Source: an uncultured Clostridia bacterium
GTDB taxonomy: Bacteria > Bacillota_I > Bacilli_A > RF39 > UBA660
Direction: 5' to 3'
Assembly: GCA_948433815.1 (NCBI GenBank)
Contig: CAOJDZ010000040.1
Coordinates: 1-6,628, forward strand
DNA length: 6,628 nt
How positions within the stretch are numbered: position 1 is the first letter of the stretch; each line of letters begins with the position of its first letter. The translations under genes were made by a program, and so were the position numbers. Below are positions 1-6,510 of this stretch, piece by piece. The notes under the pieces are model-generated. The model ran no database searches. It worked only from the letters and a program-made list of their open reading frames with translations, and was not told the DNA's origin.

Positions 1-2
1 AC

Positions 3-1664
3 CCTGAACTTAATAAAAAGTTAGGAATAGAAGCAACTACTGGTCCGCTAGGAGAAGGTTTTGCTACCGCTGTAGGAATAGCTATGGCGGAAGATTACCT
101 AAGAAACTTAATAGGAAAAGATATAATTAATCATTATACATATGTACTTGTTAGTGATGGAGATTTAATGGAAGGTATTAGTTATGAGGCGGCTTCTTTG
201 GCTGGTGCTTTAAAACTAAATAAATTAATAGTTTTATATGATTCTAATAATGTCACATTAGATGGTAAAACAGCAGGAATATTTGAAGAAGATGTTATGA
301 AAAGATTTGAAGCAATGGGTTGGCACACGGAAACTGAATTAAATGGAGAAGATTACGAATCTATTGATAAAGCGATAACTAGAGCTAAAACAATTGTAGA
401 TAAACCTAGTATAATTGAAATTAAGACAATAATTGGTATAGGAACAAGTCTAGCAGGAAGTTGTGCTGTTCATGGAGGACCTTTAAGTGAAAATGATTTA
501 ATACTTGTTAAAGAAAAAATGAATATAACAAAAGTACCATTTCACGTTTCAAAAGAAGCTATAACAACTTATAGAGAAAAAATAGATACTAGAACAAGTA
601 GTGTATATAATGAGTGGGTATCGAAATTTAATACACTATTTGAAGTAAATCAAGAAAAGAAAAAAATATTAACAGAATTAGAAGACGGAAATATAAAATT
701 AAATTTAAAAAATTTGCAAATACATTTTGAACTAAATATGAAAGAGGATATGAGAGTTACAAATTCCAATTTAATGAATGTAATCTCTAAACTAATGCCT
801 TTATATATTGGAGGTAGTGCAGATGTAGTTAGATCTACTAGAACATATCTAACTGAAGGAAAAGACTTTAAAATGAATAGTAATATAGGAAAAAATATTC
901 ACTTTGGAGTTAGAGAAAGAGCGATGGGTGCAATATTAAATGGACTTGCACTTTCTGGCTTAAGACCTTTTGGTAGTACCTTCCTAGCATTTAGTGATTA
1001 TATGAAACCTTCAATTCGCCTGACTTGTTTAATGAATTTGCCAGTAACATATATTTTTACTCATGACTCAATTAAAATAGGAAGCGATGGTCCAACACAT
1101 CAACCTATAGAACAATTAGCAAGTTTAAGAACTATACCAAATATGACAGTTTTTAGACCAGCAGATGTTAATGAATTAGTAGGTTGTTGGGACTATGTAA
1201 TAAATAAAAAAATACCATCAACTTTAATAATACCTAAAGAAGAAAAAGGTATGCTTGAAGGAAGCAGTATAGAAGGTGCTTCTAAAGGCGCTTACATTAT
1301 AAAAAGAGAAATGGGTAGACTTGCAGGCATAATAATCGCAACGGGTAGTGAGGTAGAAACCGCAGTGCAAATTAGTGAAGAATTATATATGAAAGGAATG
1401 ATGGTAAGAGTTATTTCAATGCCATCAATAGAAATATTCAATAAAGAATCAGCTGAATATAAAGAAAGCCTTTTACCAATAGGAGCAAAAATAGTTGTTC
1501 TTGAAGCAAGTAACGATCCAACATGGAATGAATTTGTATATAATAAAAAATATTTATTAAATTTATGTGATTTTGGAATAAGTGGAACAAAAAAAGAAAT
1601 ACTAGAAGTATACGGGTATGATTTTGATAGTTTATTAGAAAAAACAGAAAAATTATTAAAATAG
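3..1664 (+). CDS. tkt: Transketolase, 5'-truncated by the window edge
   Basis: Thiamine-diphosphate enzyme of the non-oxidative pentose phosphate pathway; it moves two-carbon ketol units between sugar phosphates in the cytoplasm. The open frame runs from the window edge, and in-frame codons before the first ATG (84) encode IEATTGPLGEGFATAVG, a transketolase signature, so 84 is not the start. Of 553 visible residues, the N-terminal TPP domain has SDGD (51-54) with the metal-binding Asn at 82 (DSN) and the VHGGPL histidine (157). The pyrimidine domain has GGSAD (270-274), the catalytic Glu in GVRERAM (305) and HDSI...DGPTHQP (354-367). The C-terminal domain contains ATGSEVE (446-452). Aligning its metal Asp with E. 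coli TktA suggests about 100 residues are missing, giving the usual length near 655. One oddity is LIIPKEE where LxxSRQ or LxxTRQ is expected, so a phosphate-binding Arg is Lys. The gene ends in TAG 58 bases before the lipoprotein gene; no clear terminator lies between them. Confidence 0.96.
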   Translation, partial: PELNKKLGIEATTGPLGEGFATAVGIAMAEDYLRNLIGKDIINHYTYVLVSDGDLMEGISYEAASLAGALKLNKLIVLYDSNNVTLDGKTAGIFEEDVMKRFEAMGWHTETELNGEDYESIDKAITRAKTIVDKPSIIEIKTIIGIGTSLAGSCAVHGGPLSENDLILVKEKMNITKVPFHVSKEAITTYREKIDTRTSSVYNEWVSKFNTLFEVNQEKKKILTELEDGNIKLNLKNLQIHFELNMKEDMRVTNSNLMNVISKLMPLYIGGSADVVRSTRTYLTEGKDFKMNSNIGKNIHFGVRERAMGAILNGLALSGLRPFGSTFLAFSDYMKPSIRLTCLMNLPVTYIFTHDSIKIGSDGPTHQPIEQLASLRTIPNMTVFRPADVNELVGCWDYVINKKIPSTLIIPKEEKGMLEGSSIEGASKGAYIIKREMGRLAGIIIATGSEVETAVQISEELYMKGMMVRVISMPSIEIFNKESAEYKESLLPIGAKIVVLEASNDPTWNEFVYNKKYLLNLCDFGISGTKKEILEVYGYDFDSLLEKTEKLLK

Positions 1665-1693
1665 TTTATAAATAACAAAAAATATGTTAGAAT
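1665..1693 (+). promoter_or_regulatory. Candidate sigma-A promoter for the lipoprotein gene
   Basis: A -35 box TTTATA (1665-1670, 4 of 6 consensus) and a -10 box TAGAAT (1688-1693, 5 of 6) are separated by exactly 17 bases. The -10 is preceded by TG one base upstream (1685-1686), giving an extended -10. Transcription would start near 1700, about 10 bases before the AGGAG ribosome site at 1710-1714. In such AT-rich DNA chance matches occur, but spacing, TG extension and placement agree. Read-through from the transketolase gene is also possible. Confidence 0.5.
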
Positions 1694-1722
1694 ATAAATT
1701 ATAAAGAATAGGAGAAGTAATA

Positions 1723-2265
1723 ATGAAAAAAATATTTTTAGTTGCTATAACATTAATGTTTCTAACAGGATGTGGAATGAGTGATGAAGAAAAAGAGAAT
1801 ATGTTATACAAATCTTTAGAAAAAGCATACATTTCAGTTTATTCATCTGAGGGAGTAGGATTAGCTGTTTATCCAGAAGAAACAGTAAAGATTGATGAAA
1901 AAGATTGGTACTTAGTTGCACTTAGCAAATATAAGAAAGTAGAAGATTTAACATCTTTAGCGGATGATGTTTATTCTGATAAAATAGCAAAGGATCTTAA
2001 CAAAATAATTAATAAAAGATACAAAGAATCAGATACAGGACTTTATAGTACAGGAGAAAGCGGATGCACACTACCTTATCAATTAGTAACAGACGGAGAA
2101 GATAGTACTATTGAAAATATCAAAAAAGATGTAAAAATTAAAAAGATTAAAATGAGTAAAATAACATTTGAATACAAAGGTAAAGAATATGAAGCAAAGA
2201 AATCTAAAGATAACTATGTATTCGATGATAAAATATTCTCTTGTGTTACTGAAAACGAAGGCTAG
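1723..2265 (+). CDS. Small predicted lipoprotein, possibly IseA-like
   Basis: An exported, membrane-anchored protein of 180 residues with no firmly recognised function. The start has a clear AGGAG site at 1710-1714 with 8 bases of spacing. A short signal peptide (KK, then hydrophobic 4-14) leads to the lipobox LTGC with the lipidated Cys at 17, so it should sit on the outer face of the membrane. The rest is acidic and lysine-rich: a helical N-terminal part (about 21-40), then a DWYLV segment (61-65), a helix ending NKRYKESDTGLY (97-108), and a C-terminal beta-rich part ending VFDDKIF. The order 'aromatic-YL, xxDL helix, xxKRYxExDxGLY' recalls IseA (YoeB) inhibitors of cell-wall DL-endopeptidases; that is pattern memory, not a proven match. 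Two further cysteines (115, 174) could pair outside the cell. It lies between tkt and convergent cell-wall genes, probably as a single-gene unit. Confidence 0.8.
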   Translation: MKKIFLVAITLMFLTGCGMSDEEKENMLYKSLEKAYISVYSSEGVGLAVYPEETVKIDEKDWYLVALSKYKKVEDLTSLADDVYSDKIAKDLNKIINKRYKESDTGLYSTGESGCTLPYQLVTDGEDSTIENIKKDVKIKKIKMSKITFEYKGKEYEAKKSKDNYVFDDKIFSCVTENEG

Positions 2266-2279
2266 TTTTAGCCTTTTTA
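2258..2279 (+). terminator. Intrinsic terminator of the lipoprotein gene, possibly bidirectional
   Basis: A perfect 7-bp stem AAGGCTA (2258-2264) / TAGCCTT (2269-2275) closes a GTTT loop and runs into TTTTTATTTT. The first two bases of the lipoprotein TAG stop (2263-2264) lie in the left arm, so stop and terminator overlap. On the minus strand the same stem is followed by CGTTTTC, so it may also end ftsW transcription, whose stop is only 12 bases away. The convergent genes are 21 bases apart, leaving no room for a second hairpin. Confidence 0.8.
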
Positions 2280-2286
2280 TTTTGCA

Positions 2287-3369
2287 CTAATTACTTTTTC
2301 TACTAACACTCAAAATAATTCCGATCATAGTCATACTTACCAAAAGAGAAGAGCCACCATAACTAATAAAAGGTAAAGTAACCCCAGTTACAGGAATCAT
2401 ACCGACAACCACCATTAAATTAAGTAGTGTCTGAAATATAAGCATAAAAGAAAGACCAAATACTAAATACTTTGCAAACAAATCTTCAGTTTCTAACGCT
2501 GTTTTTATACATCTATAGAAAATAATTAAAAATAGAGTAGTAACTATAAAAATACCTAAAAAACCGAACTCCTCACTTATAATTGAAAAAATAAAATCAG
2601 TTTGTGGTTCAGGTAGATAAAAATGCTTCTGTCTAGAATTTAAAAAACCAAATCCAAGTATTCCTCCAGGACCTATCGCATAAAGTGATTGAATAATTTG
2701 AAATCCACTTCCTAATGGGTCGCTCCAAGGATTTAAAAATGATGTTATTCTCTTTAATCTATAAGGGGCTACTATAATCAAAACTACAATTCCAATTAAT
2801 CCTAACATACCAAGTTTTACAAATATACTTAAATTAGTCCCAGTTATAAAAATTAACACTATTAAGGCACATACAATAATCATACCTGTACCAAAATCAG
2901 GCTCAAGCATAATAAGACCAAAAAACAATAAAATAATACCTAAGATAGGAAACACAAAATTTTTAGTAACCCTTTTCTCATTATCATTTTTAGACAAATA
3001 CTTTGAAACAAAAAGAACGAGTCCTATTTTAGATAACTCACTAGGCTGAATACCAAAAGATCCTAAACCAAACCAACTTCTACTACCATTTCTAACAACC
3101 CCTATGCCTGGAATTAAAACGAGAGCAAGCAGTAAAAAGCAACCTAATAAAATTAAATTAACGTGTTTTTTATAAATATTATAATCAATTTTACTAATTA
3201 GATTCATAAGAACTATTCCAATTAACAAAAATACTCCTTGATTAATAACATATTTAAATGCATTTCCGAATTTATATTCTGCCCATACATAACTAGATGA
3301 ATAAATCATAATGACACCAAATGTAGCAAGAAGAATAGTTGTGATAAATAAAACTTTATCTTTCTTCAC
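2287..3369 (-). CDS. ftsW: SEDS peptidoglycan glycosyltransferase, FtsW/SpoVE type
   Basis: Integral membrane enzyme that polymerises lipid II into glycan strands, working with a class B penicillin-binding protein in the divisome or in sporulation wall synthesis. With start GTG 3369 it has 360 residues, typical for the family, and about ten hydrophobic membrane segments. Visible motifs, in order: GVVRNGSRSW (90-99), IQPSE (107-111), LEPDFGT (155-161), NPWSDPLGSGFQ (213-224) with QSLYAIGPGG, and PEPQTDFIF (253-261) containing the Asp (258) equivalent to the SEDS catalytic Asp in extracellular loop 4. The family signature NLMVVVGMIPVTG leads to PFISYGGSS (333-341). RNGSRSW and PEPQTDFIF favour FtsW/SpoVE over RodA. 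The start is set by AGGTGA (3380-3375), 5 bases before GTG 3369; GTG 3378 overlaps that site. It lies 51 bases after mraY with a terminator-like hairpin between. Whether it is the main FtsW or a sporulation SpoVE cannot be told here. Confidence 0.95.
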   Translation of the reverse strand: MKKDKVLFITTILLATFGVIMIYSSSYVWAEYKFGNAFKYVINQGVFLLIGIVLMNLISKIDYNIYKKHVNLILLGCFLLLALVLIPGIGVVRNGSRSWFGLGSFGIQPSELSKIGLVLFVSKYLSKNDNEKRVTKNFVFPILGIILLFFGLIMLEPDFGTGMIIVCALIVLIFITGTNLSIFVKLGMLGLIGIVVLIIVAPYRLKRITSFLNPWSDPLGSGFQIIQSLYAIGPGGILGFGFLNSRQKHFYLPEPQTDFIFSIISEEFGFLGIFIVTTLFLIIFYRCIKTALETEDLFAKYLVFGLSFMLIFQTLLNLMVVVGMIPVTGVTLPFISYGGSSLLVSMTMIGIILSVSRKSN

Positions 3370-3374
3370 CAGAA

Positions 3375-3380
3375 TCACCT
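3375..3380 (-). promoter_or_regulatory. Ribosome binding site that sets the ftsW start
   Basis: On the minus strand AGGTGA (3380 to 3375) matches the 3' part of the full AAGGAGGTGA Shine-Dalgarno sequence. It is 5 bases from GTG 3369, suitable for this register. The alternative GTG at 3378 lies inside the site and has no Shine-Dalgarno sequence of its own upstream. Confidence 0.65.
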
Positions 3381-3405
3381 ATATAATTCTATGATTAAAA
3401 AGAAT

Positions 3406-3435
3406 AAAAAAGACGTTTGATTATAACCAAACGCC
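3406..3435 (-). terminator. Intrinsic terminator-like hairpin after mraY
   Basis: Read on the minus strand, GGCGTTTG (3435-3428) pairs with CAAACGTC (3419-3412), an 8-bp stem with one G-U pair and an 8-base loop, followed at once by TTTTTT (3411-3406) and further T-rich sequence. The mraY stop codon TAA (3423-3421) lies in the loop. This is the form of a Rho-independent terminator, but it lies between two genes normally co-transcribed, so it may attenuate rather than fully stop expression of ftsW. Confidence 0.7.
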
Positions 3436-4413
3436 ATAATATATAGCACCCATACCAAGCATAAAACCTACAATCCAGAACATCTTAACTATATCTGTTT
3501 CATCCCATCCTAGTTTTTCAAAATGATGGTGTAGGGGAGCCATTAAAAATATTTTCTTATTAAACTTTCTTATACTTATTATCTGAATAAAACTAGATAA
3601 AGTTTCAGCTATAAATACTCCTCCAATAATTGCTAAAGATAATTCATGTTTTGTCAAAATAGCCACCGCTGCTAAAGTAGCACCTAATCCTAAAGAACCA
3701 GTGTCACCCATAAATACCTTTGCTGGGTGCGTATTATATACTAAAAATCCTAAAAGTGAACCGACTAGTATAAAACAGAAAATTGCTATTTCTTGATATC
3801 CTTCTACCCAAGTTGTACCCCAAGTAATAATACCAAAACTTAGGAAAGCTATCGCTGATAAACCTCCTGCTAAACCGTCTTCGCCATCAGTAATATTAAC
3901 AGCATTTGATGACCCGACTAATAAAAACAATATGAATAGGCCATACAACCATTTTAAATCCCAATCAATACCTAAAGATGTAATTACTAAATGTGTACTT
4001 CCGCCACCTTTCATATAAATATAAAAGAAAACTATAGCGATTAAAACTTGAACAACTAGTTTTTGCATAATGGATAATCCATCGTTATTATGCTTTATTA
4101 TCTTTTTTAAATCATCCGCAAGTCCTAAAAGACTATAAGAAATAAATACAAATAATATAATAATTAACGAACTTGTTATCTCTAAACTTCCTTTAAAATA
4201 CAGAAGAAGCATTGTTAGAATAGTAGGAATAATAAATATTAAACCACCAACAGTAGGTGTACCTTCTTTCTTTAAATGTCTTTCTGTAATATAATGACTT
4301 ACACTTTGTCTAAAATTAATTTTTTTCAAAAGCGGTAACATAAAGAAACCTAAAAATACTGATATGAAAAAACCTAACATAAGTCCTAATACAGATTTTG
4401 CAAGTATTAGCAT
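3421..4413 (-). CDS. mraY: Phospho-N-acetylmuramoyl-pentapeptide-transferase (lipid I synthase)
   Basis: Integral membrane enzyme that transfers phospho-MurNAc-pentapeptide from its UDP carrier to undecaprenyl phosphate, giving lipid I, the first membrane step of peptidoglycan synthesis. It has 330 residues, close to the usual 320-360 of Gram-positive MraY, with about ten membrane segments. Motifs: HLKKEGTPTVGG (46-57), the Asp pair LGLADD (D100, D101), NAVNITDGEDGLAGG (170-184), FMGDTGS with the third catalytic Asp (237), and APLHHHFEKLGW (292-303). The third motif is odd: family members usually read TDGLDGLA (or another hydrophobic residue), but here position 178 is Glu (codon GAA). The start ATG 4413 has AGGAG 8 bases upstream; the longer GTG 4422 shares its G with that site and is rejected. 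A strong promoter precedes it and a hairpin terminator follows, so it may be its own transcription unit. murE and murD, its frequent dcw neighbours, are missing here. Confidence 0.97.
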   Translation of the reverse strand: MLILAKSVLGLMLGFFISVFLGFFMLPLLKKINFRQSVSHYITERHLKKEGTPTVGGLIFIIPTILTMLLLYFKGSLEITSSLIIILFVFISYSLLGLADDLKKIIKHNNDGLSIMQKLVVQVLIAIVFFYIYMKGGGSTHLVITSLGIDWDLKWLYGLFILFLLVGSSNAVNITDGEDGLAGGLSAIAFLSFGIITWGTTWVEGYQEIAIFCFILVGSLLGFLVYNTHPAKVFMGDTGSLGLGATLAAVAILTKHELSLAIIGGVFIAETLSSFIQIISIRKFNKKIFLMAPLHHHFEKLGWDETDIVKMFWIVGFMLGMGAIYYGVWL

Positions 4414-4421
4414 TTTTATCA

Positions 4422-4426
4422 CTCCT
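4422..4426 (-). promoter_or_regulatory. Ribosome binding site that sets the mraY start
   Basis: Minus-strand AGGAG (4426 to 4422) lies 8 bases before ATG 4413. The upstream in-frame GTG at 4422 begins at the last G of this site and so cannot be initiated from it. This shortens MraY by three residues, to begin MLILAKS. Confidence 0.8.
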
Positions 4427-4436
4427 CTTAACTTCC

Positions 4437-4464
4437 ATTATACATTTAATTTTGTAAATTTCAA
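4437..4464 (-). promoter_or_regulatory. Near-consensus sigma-A promoter for mraY
   Basis: On the minus strand a -35 box TTGAAA (4464-4459, 5 of 6 consensus) and a perfect -10 box TATAAT (4442-4437) are separated by 16 bases. It lies in the 61-base gap between the penicillin-binding protein stop and mraY. Transcription would begin near 4430, giving a leader of about 17 bases containing the AGGAG site. This is the best promoter match in the window. Confidence 0.7.
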
Positions 4465-4474
4465 ATTAACACTG

Positions 4475-6385
4475 TCAATTTAACATCAATTTTACAATGC
4501 TTCCTTCTTTTACACGCGTGCCAGCAGATGGACTTGAACTGACTACATTATCTCCAGTTCCACTGTATTCCACTTTGAGTCCAGAGAGTAGAGAAACTGC
4601 TTCTTTTTTACTCTTATTTACAACATCAGGAACAGTTATATATTTTTGCTCATACCACAAATATTCTCTAGGCATGCCTTCAGGATCACTCTTAATATCA
4701 TATAAATTAATTGCTGTTTTCATAATAGAAGAGGCTATAGGAGCAGACACAGTTCCACCATATTGAGTAACACCTTTAGCACCATCCACCGCGATATAAA
4801 CTACAACTTCAGGGTCATTCGCAGGCAAAAATCCTATAAAAGACAAAATATAATTACCAACCATATATCTTCCATCAGGACCAACCTTTTGAGCTGTCCC
4901 AGTCTTACCTCCAACTCTATAACCCTCTATATAAGCATTATGCCCACTTCCGTTCGCAACTACACTCTCTAAAACATATTTAACTAAATCACTTGTCTCT
5001 TTAGTGACTACATTTTCTTTCTTTAAAGTAGGCTTATTCTCTTTAATAATAATACCAGTTTCATTCTCACTTATCGAAGACACGATATACGGAGTAAACA
5101 TATTGCCGTCATTTATAATCGCACTAACCGCAGTTACTTGCTGAATCGCTGTAACTGAAACACCTTGTCCAAAAGCCGTTGTAGCAAGTTCCAAAGGTCC
5201 AACTCTATCTAAATCAAATATAATACCTTTACTTTCACCATTTAAATCAATCCCAGTCTTACTTCCGAACCCAAGTCTATCTATATATGAAAATAATTTT
5301 TCTTTTCCAAGTTTCTGTCCTAAAACTACGAATCCCGGGTTACAAGAATTTTCTACGACTTGTACATAAGTTTGAGAACCATGACCTTCATGTTTCCAAC
5401 AGTGTAAAGTAGTCCCGCTTACATTAATCTTCCCAGTATCGTAATATTTATCTTCAAATACATTTATTATTCCTTCATTAATCGCAGCCGCTAAAGTTAG
5501 AATTTTAAAAGTAGACCCAGGTTCATAACTTTGCCATATTGCTAAATTTCTATTAATAGTCTCGACACTGTACTGCTGATAATTTATAGGGGAAAAAGTA
5601 GGCCTACTACTCATAGCCAGAATTTCACCAGTTTTAGGATTCATAACTATCCCAATCGCACCTTCTGCTTTATATTTTTTTAAAGCATTAGTAAGTTCGT
5701 TCTCCAAAGCTAACTGTAAATCCAAATCTATAGTTAATGTAATATTCATCCCACTTTGAGGAGAAGCATACACTTCAGGCATAGATAACTTATTTCCTTT
5801 ACCATCAGAAAAATACTTAATACTCCCGTCAACACCAGTTAAATAATCATTATATAGTAGTTCAAGGCCGCTTAACCCTTGATTATCAATCCCAACATAT
5901 CCTATAACATGAGCTAGAGTCTCTCCATATTTATAATATCTCTTAGTTTCTTTAAGTAAATAAACACCATCATAACCAAACTTGTTAATCTTATCAGCCG
6001 TTTCATAACTTAAATCTCTTCCCTCAGGATGTACTCTTTCAATAGAAGTTCTCTTTGAAACATGCTTATACATCTCTTCATAACTTACACCCAAAATATT
6101 GGCTAAATTAGTCGCAACTTCTTCCTTATTTTTTATTTGATTAGGAATAAGTACTAGAGTAGAAGTAGTCTCGTTGCCAGCAATTTCATTACCATTTCTA
6201 TCTAAAATCTTACCTCTATCCGCTTGTACAGGTAAATTTCTACTCCATAAACTCTCAGCCAAAGTATTAAGTTTCTCATATTCTATAACTTGAATATAAA
6301 AAACTCTAATAATAACCAATAGAAAAACAACTACAACTAAACCAAATACTAACTTAATTCTACTATTTTGTATGTGTTGAAACAT
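4475..6385 (-). CDS. spoVD: Class B penicillin-binding protein (SpoVD/FtsI family) with one PASTA domain
   Basis: Membrane-anchored D,D-transpeptidase that crosslinks peptidoglycan outside the cell, usually partnered with a SEDS protein such as the ftsW product nearby. It has 636 residues, close to B. subtilis SpoVD (about 645). A short cytoplasmic tail precedes one membrane helix (about 11-34). The dimerisation domain opens with ADRGKILDRNG (55-65). The transpeptidase domain (about 240-560) has the nucleophile motif STFK (Ser291), SCN (347-349) and KTG (494-496). A single PASTA domain fills 581-636. Cys329 and Cys348 have the same spacing from each other and from the active Ser as the redox-active pair of SpoVD. 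The start ATG has AGGTGG 6 bases upstream. It ends in TGA 61 bases before mraY, with no terminator seen, so it may read through. Being SpoVD-like does not prove a sporulation role; in many Bacillota this type may serve division. Confidence 0.93.
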   Translation of the reverse strand: MFQHIQNSRIKLVFGLVVVVFLLVIIRVFYIQVIEYEKLNTLAESLWSRNLPVQADRGKILDRNGNEIAGNETTSTLVLIPNQIKNKEEVATNLANILGVSYEEMYKHVSKRTSIERVHPEGRDLSYETADKINKFGYDGVYLLKETKRYYKYGETLAHVIGYVGIDNQGLSGLELLYNDYLTGVDGSIKYFSDGKGNKLSMPEVYASPQSGMNITLTIDLDLQLALENELTNALKKYKAEGAIGIVMNPKTGEILAMSSRPTFSPINYQQYSVETINRNLAIWQSYEPGSTFKILTLAAAINEGIINVFEDKYYDTGKINVSGTTLHCWKHEGHGSQTYVQVVENSCNPGFVVLGQKLGKEKLFSYIDRLGFGSKTGIDLNGESKGIIFDLDRVGPLELATTAFGQGVSVTAIQQVTAVSAIINDGNMFTPYIVSSISENETGIIIKENKPTLKKENVVTKETSDLVKYVLESVVANGSGHNAYIEGYRVGGKTGTAQKVGPDGRYMVGNYILSFIGFLPANDPEVVVYIAVDGAKGVTQYGGTVSAPIASSIMKTAINLYDIKSDPEGMPREYLWYEQKYITVPDVVNKSKKEAVSLLSGLKVEYSGTGDNVVSSSPSAGTRVKEGSIVKLMLN

Positions 6386-6391
6386 AATTTT

Positions 6392-6397
6392 CCACCT
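6392..6397 (-). promoter_or_regulatory. Ribosome binding site of the penicillin-binding protein gene
   Basis: Minus-strand AGGTGG (6397 to 6392) lies 6 bases before ATG 6385. It resembles the AGGTGA site of ftsW rather than the AGGAG sites of mraY and the lipoprotein gene, and it supports the chosen start. Confidence 0.6.
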
Positions 6398-6432
6398 AGT
6401 AAAAATATGCTAAACAAGAAAAAATAATGACT

Positions 6433-6461
6433 AATATAAAAATAAAATATTAAATAGTAAA
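6433..6461 (-). promoter_or_regulatory. Candidate promoter for the penicillin-binding protein gene
   Basis: On the minus strand TTTACT (6461-6456, 4 of 6) and TATATT (6438-6433, 5 of 6) are 17 bases apart, placing the start near 6426 and a leader of about 40 bases. The spacer between the divergent genes is extremely AT-rich, so this is one of several possible matches. No mraZ-type GTGGG repeats are seen. Confidence 0.35.
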
Positions 6462-6479
6462 CAATAAATCCAATTATTA

Positions 6480-6488
6480 TGATAAAAT
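6480..6488 (+). promoter_or_regulatory. Candidate extended -10 promoter for the right-edge gene
   Basis: TGATAAAAT (6480-6488) is an extended -10 element: TG, one base, then TAAAAT (5 of 6). No good -35 box lies at 17 bases; TAAACA (6458-6463) is at 19. The start would fall near 6495, at the ribosome site, giving a very short leader. The candidate -35 regions of the two divergent promoters overlap near 6458-6463. Confidence 0.35.
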
Positions 6489-6510
6489 ATAAAAAAGGAG
6501 TTAACTATTT

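Noticed and set aside
84..86. ATG as the transketolase start
   Set aside because: In-frame codons 3-83 encode a conserved transketolase segment (TTGPLGEG), so the gene starts before the window.
1292..1678. 128-codon open frame on the minus strand
   Set aside because: It lies antisense to the transketolase C-terminal domain, has no ribosome site and matches no family; it is a shadow of an AT-rich coding region.
3386..3391. TAGAAT on the minus strand as a -10 box for ftsW
   Set aside because: Transcription would start at the ribosome site itself, and the -35 position holds GTCTTT, part of the preceding hairpin.
4497..4766. 89-codon open frame on the plus strand
   Set aside because: Antisense to the PASTA and transpeptidase end of the penicillin-binding protein, with no recognisable protein features.
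4763..4972. 69-codon open frame on the plus strand
   Set aside because: Antisense to the KTG region of the penicillin-binding protein; low-complexity Ser/Asn/Ile content typical of a shadow frame.
6386..6510. AT-rich spacer as a possible origin, RNA gene or repeat array
   Set aside because: Only short A/T runs and weak dyads expected from base composition; no DnaA-box-like repeats, iterons or stable hairpins were seen.
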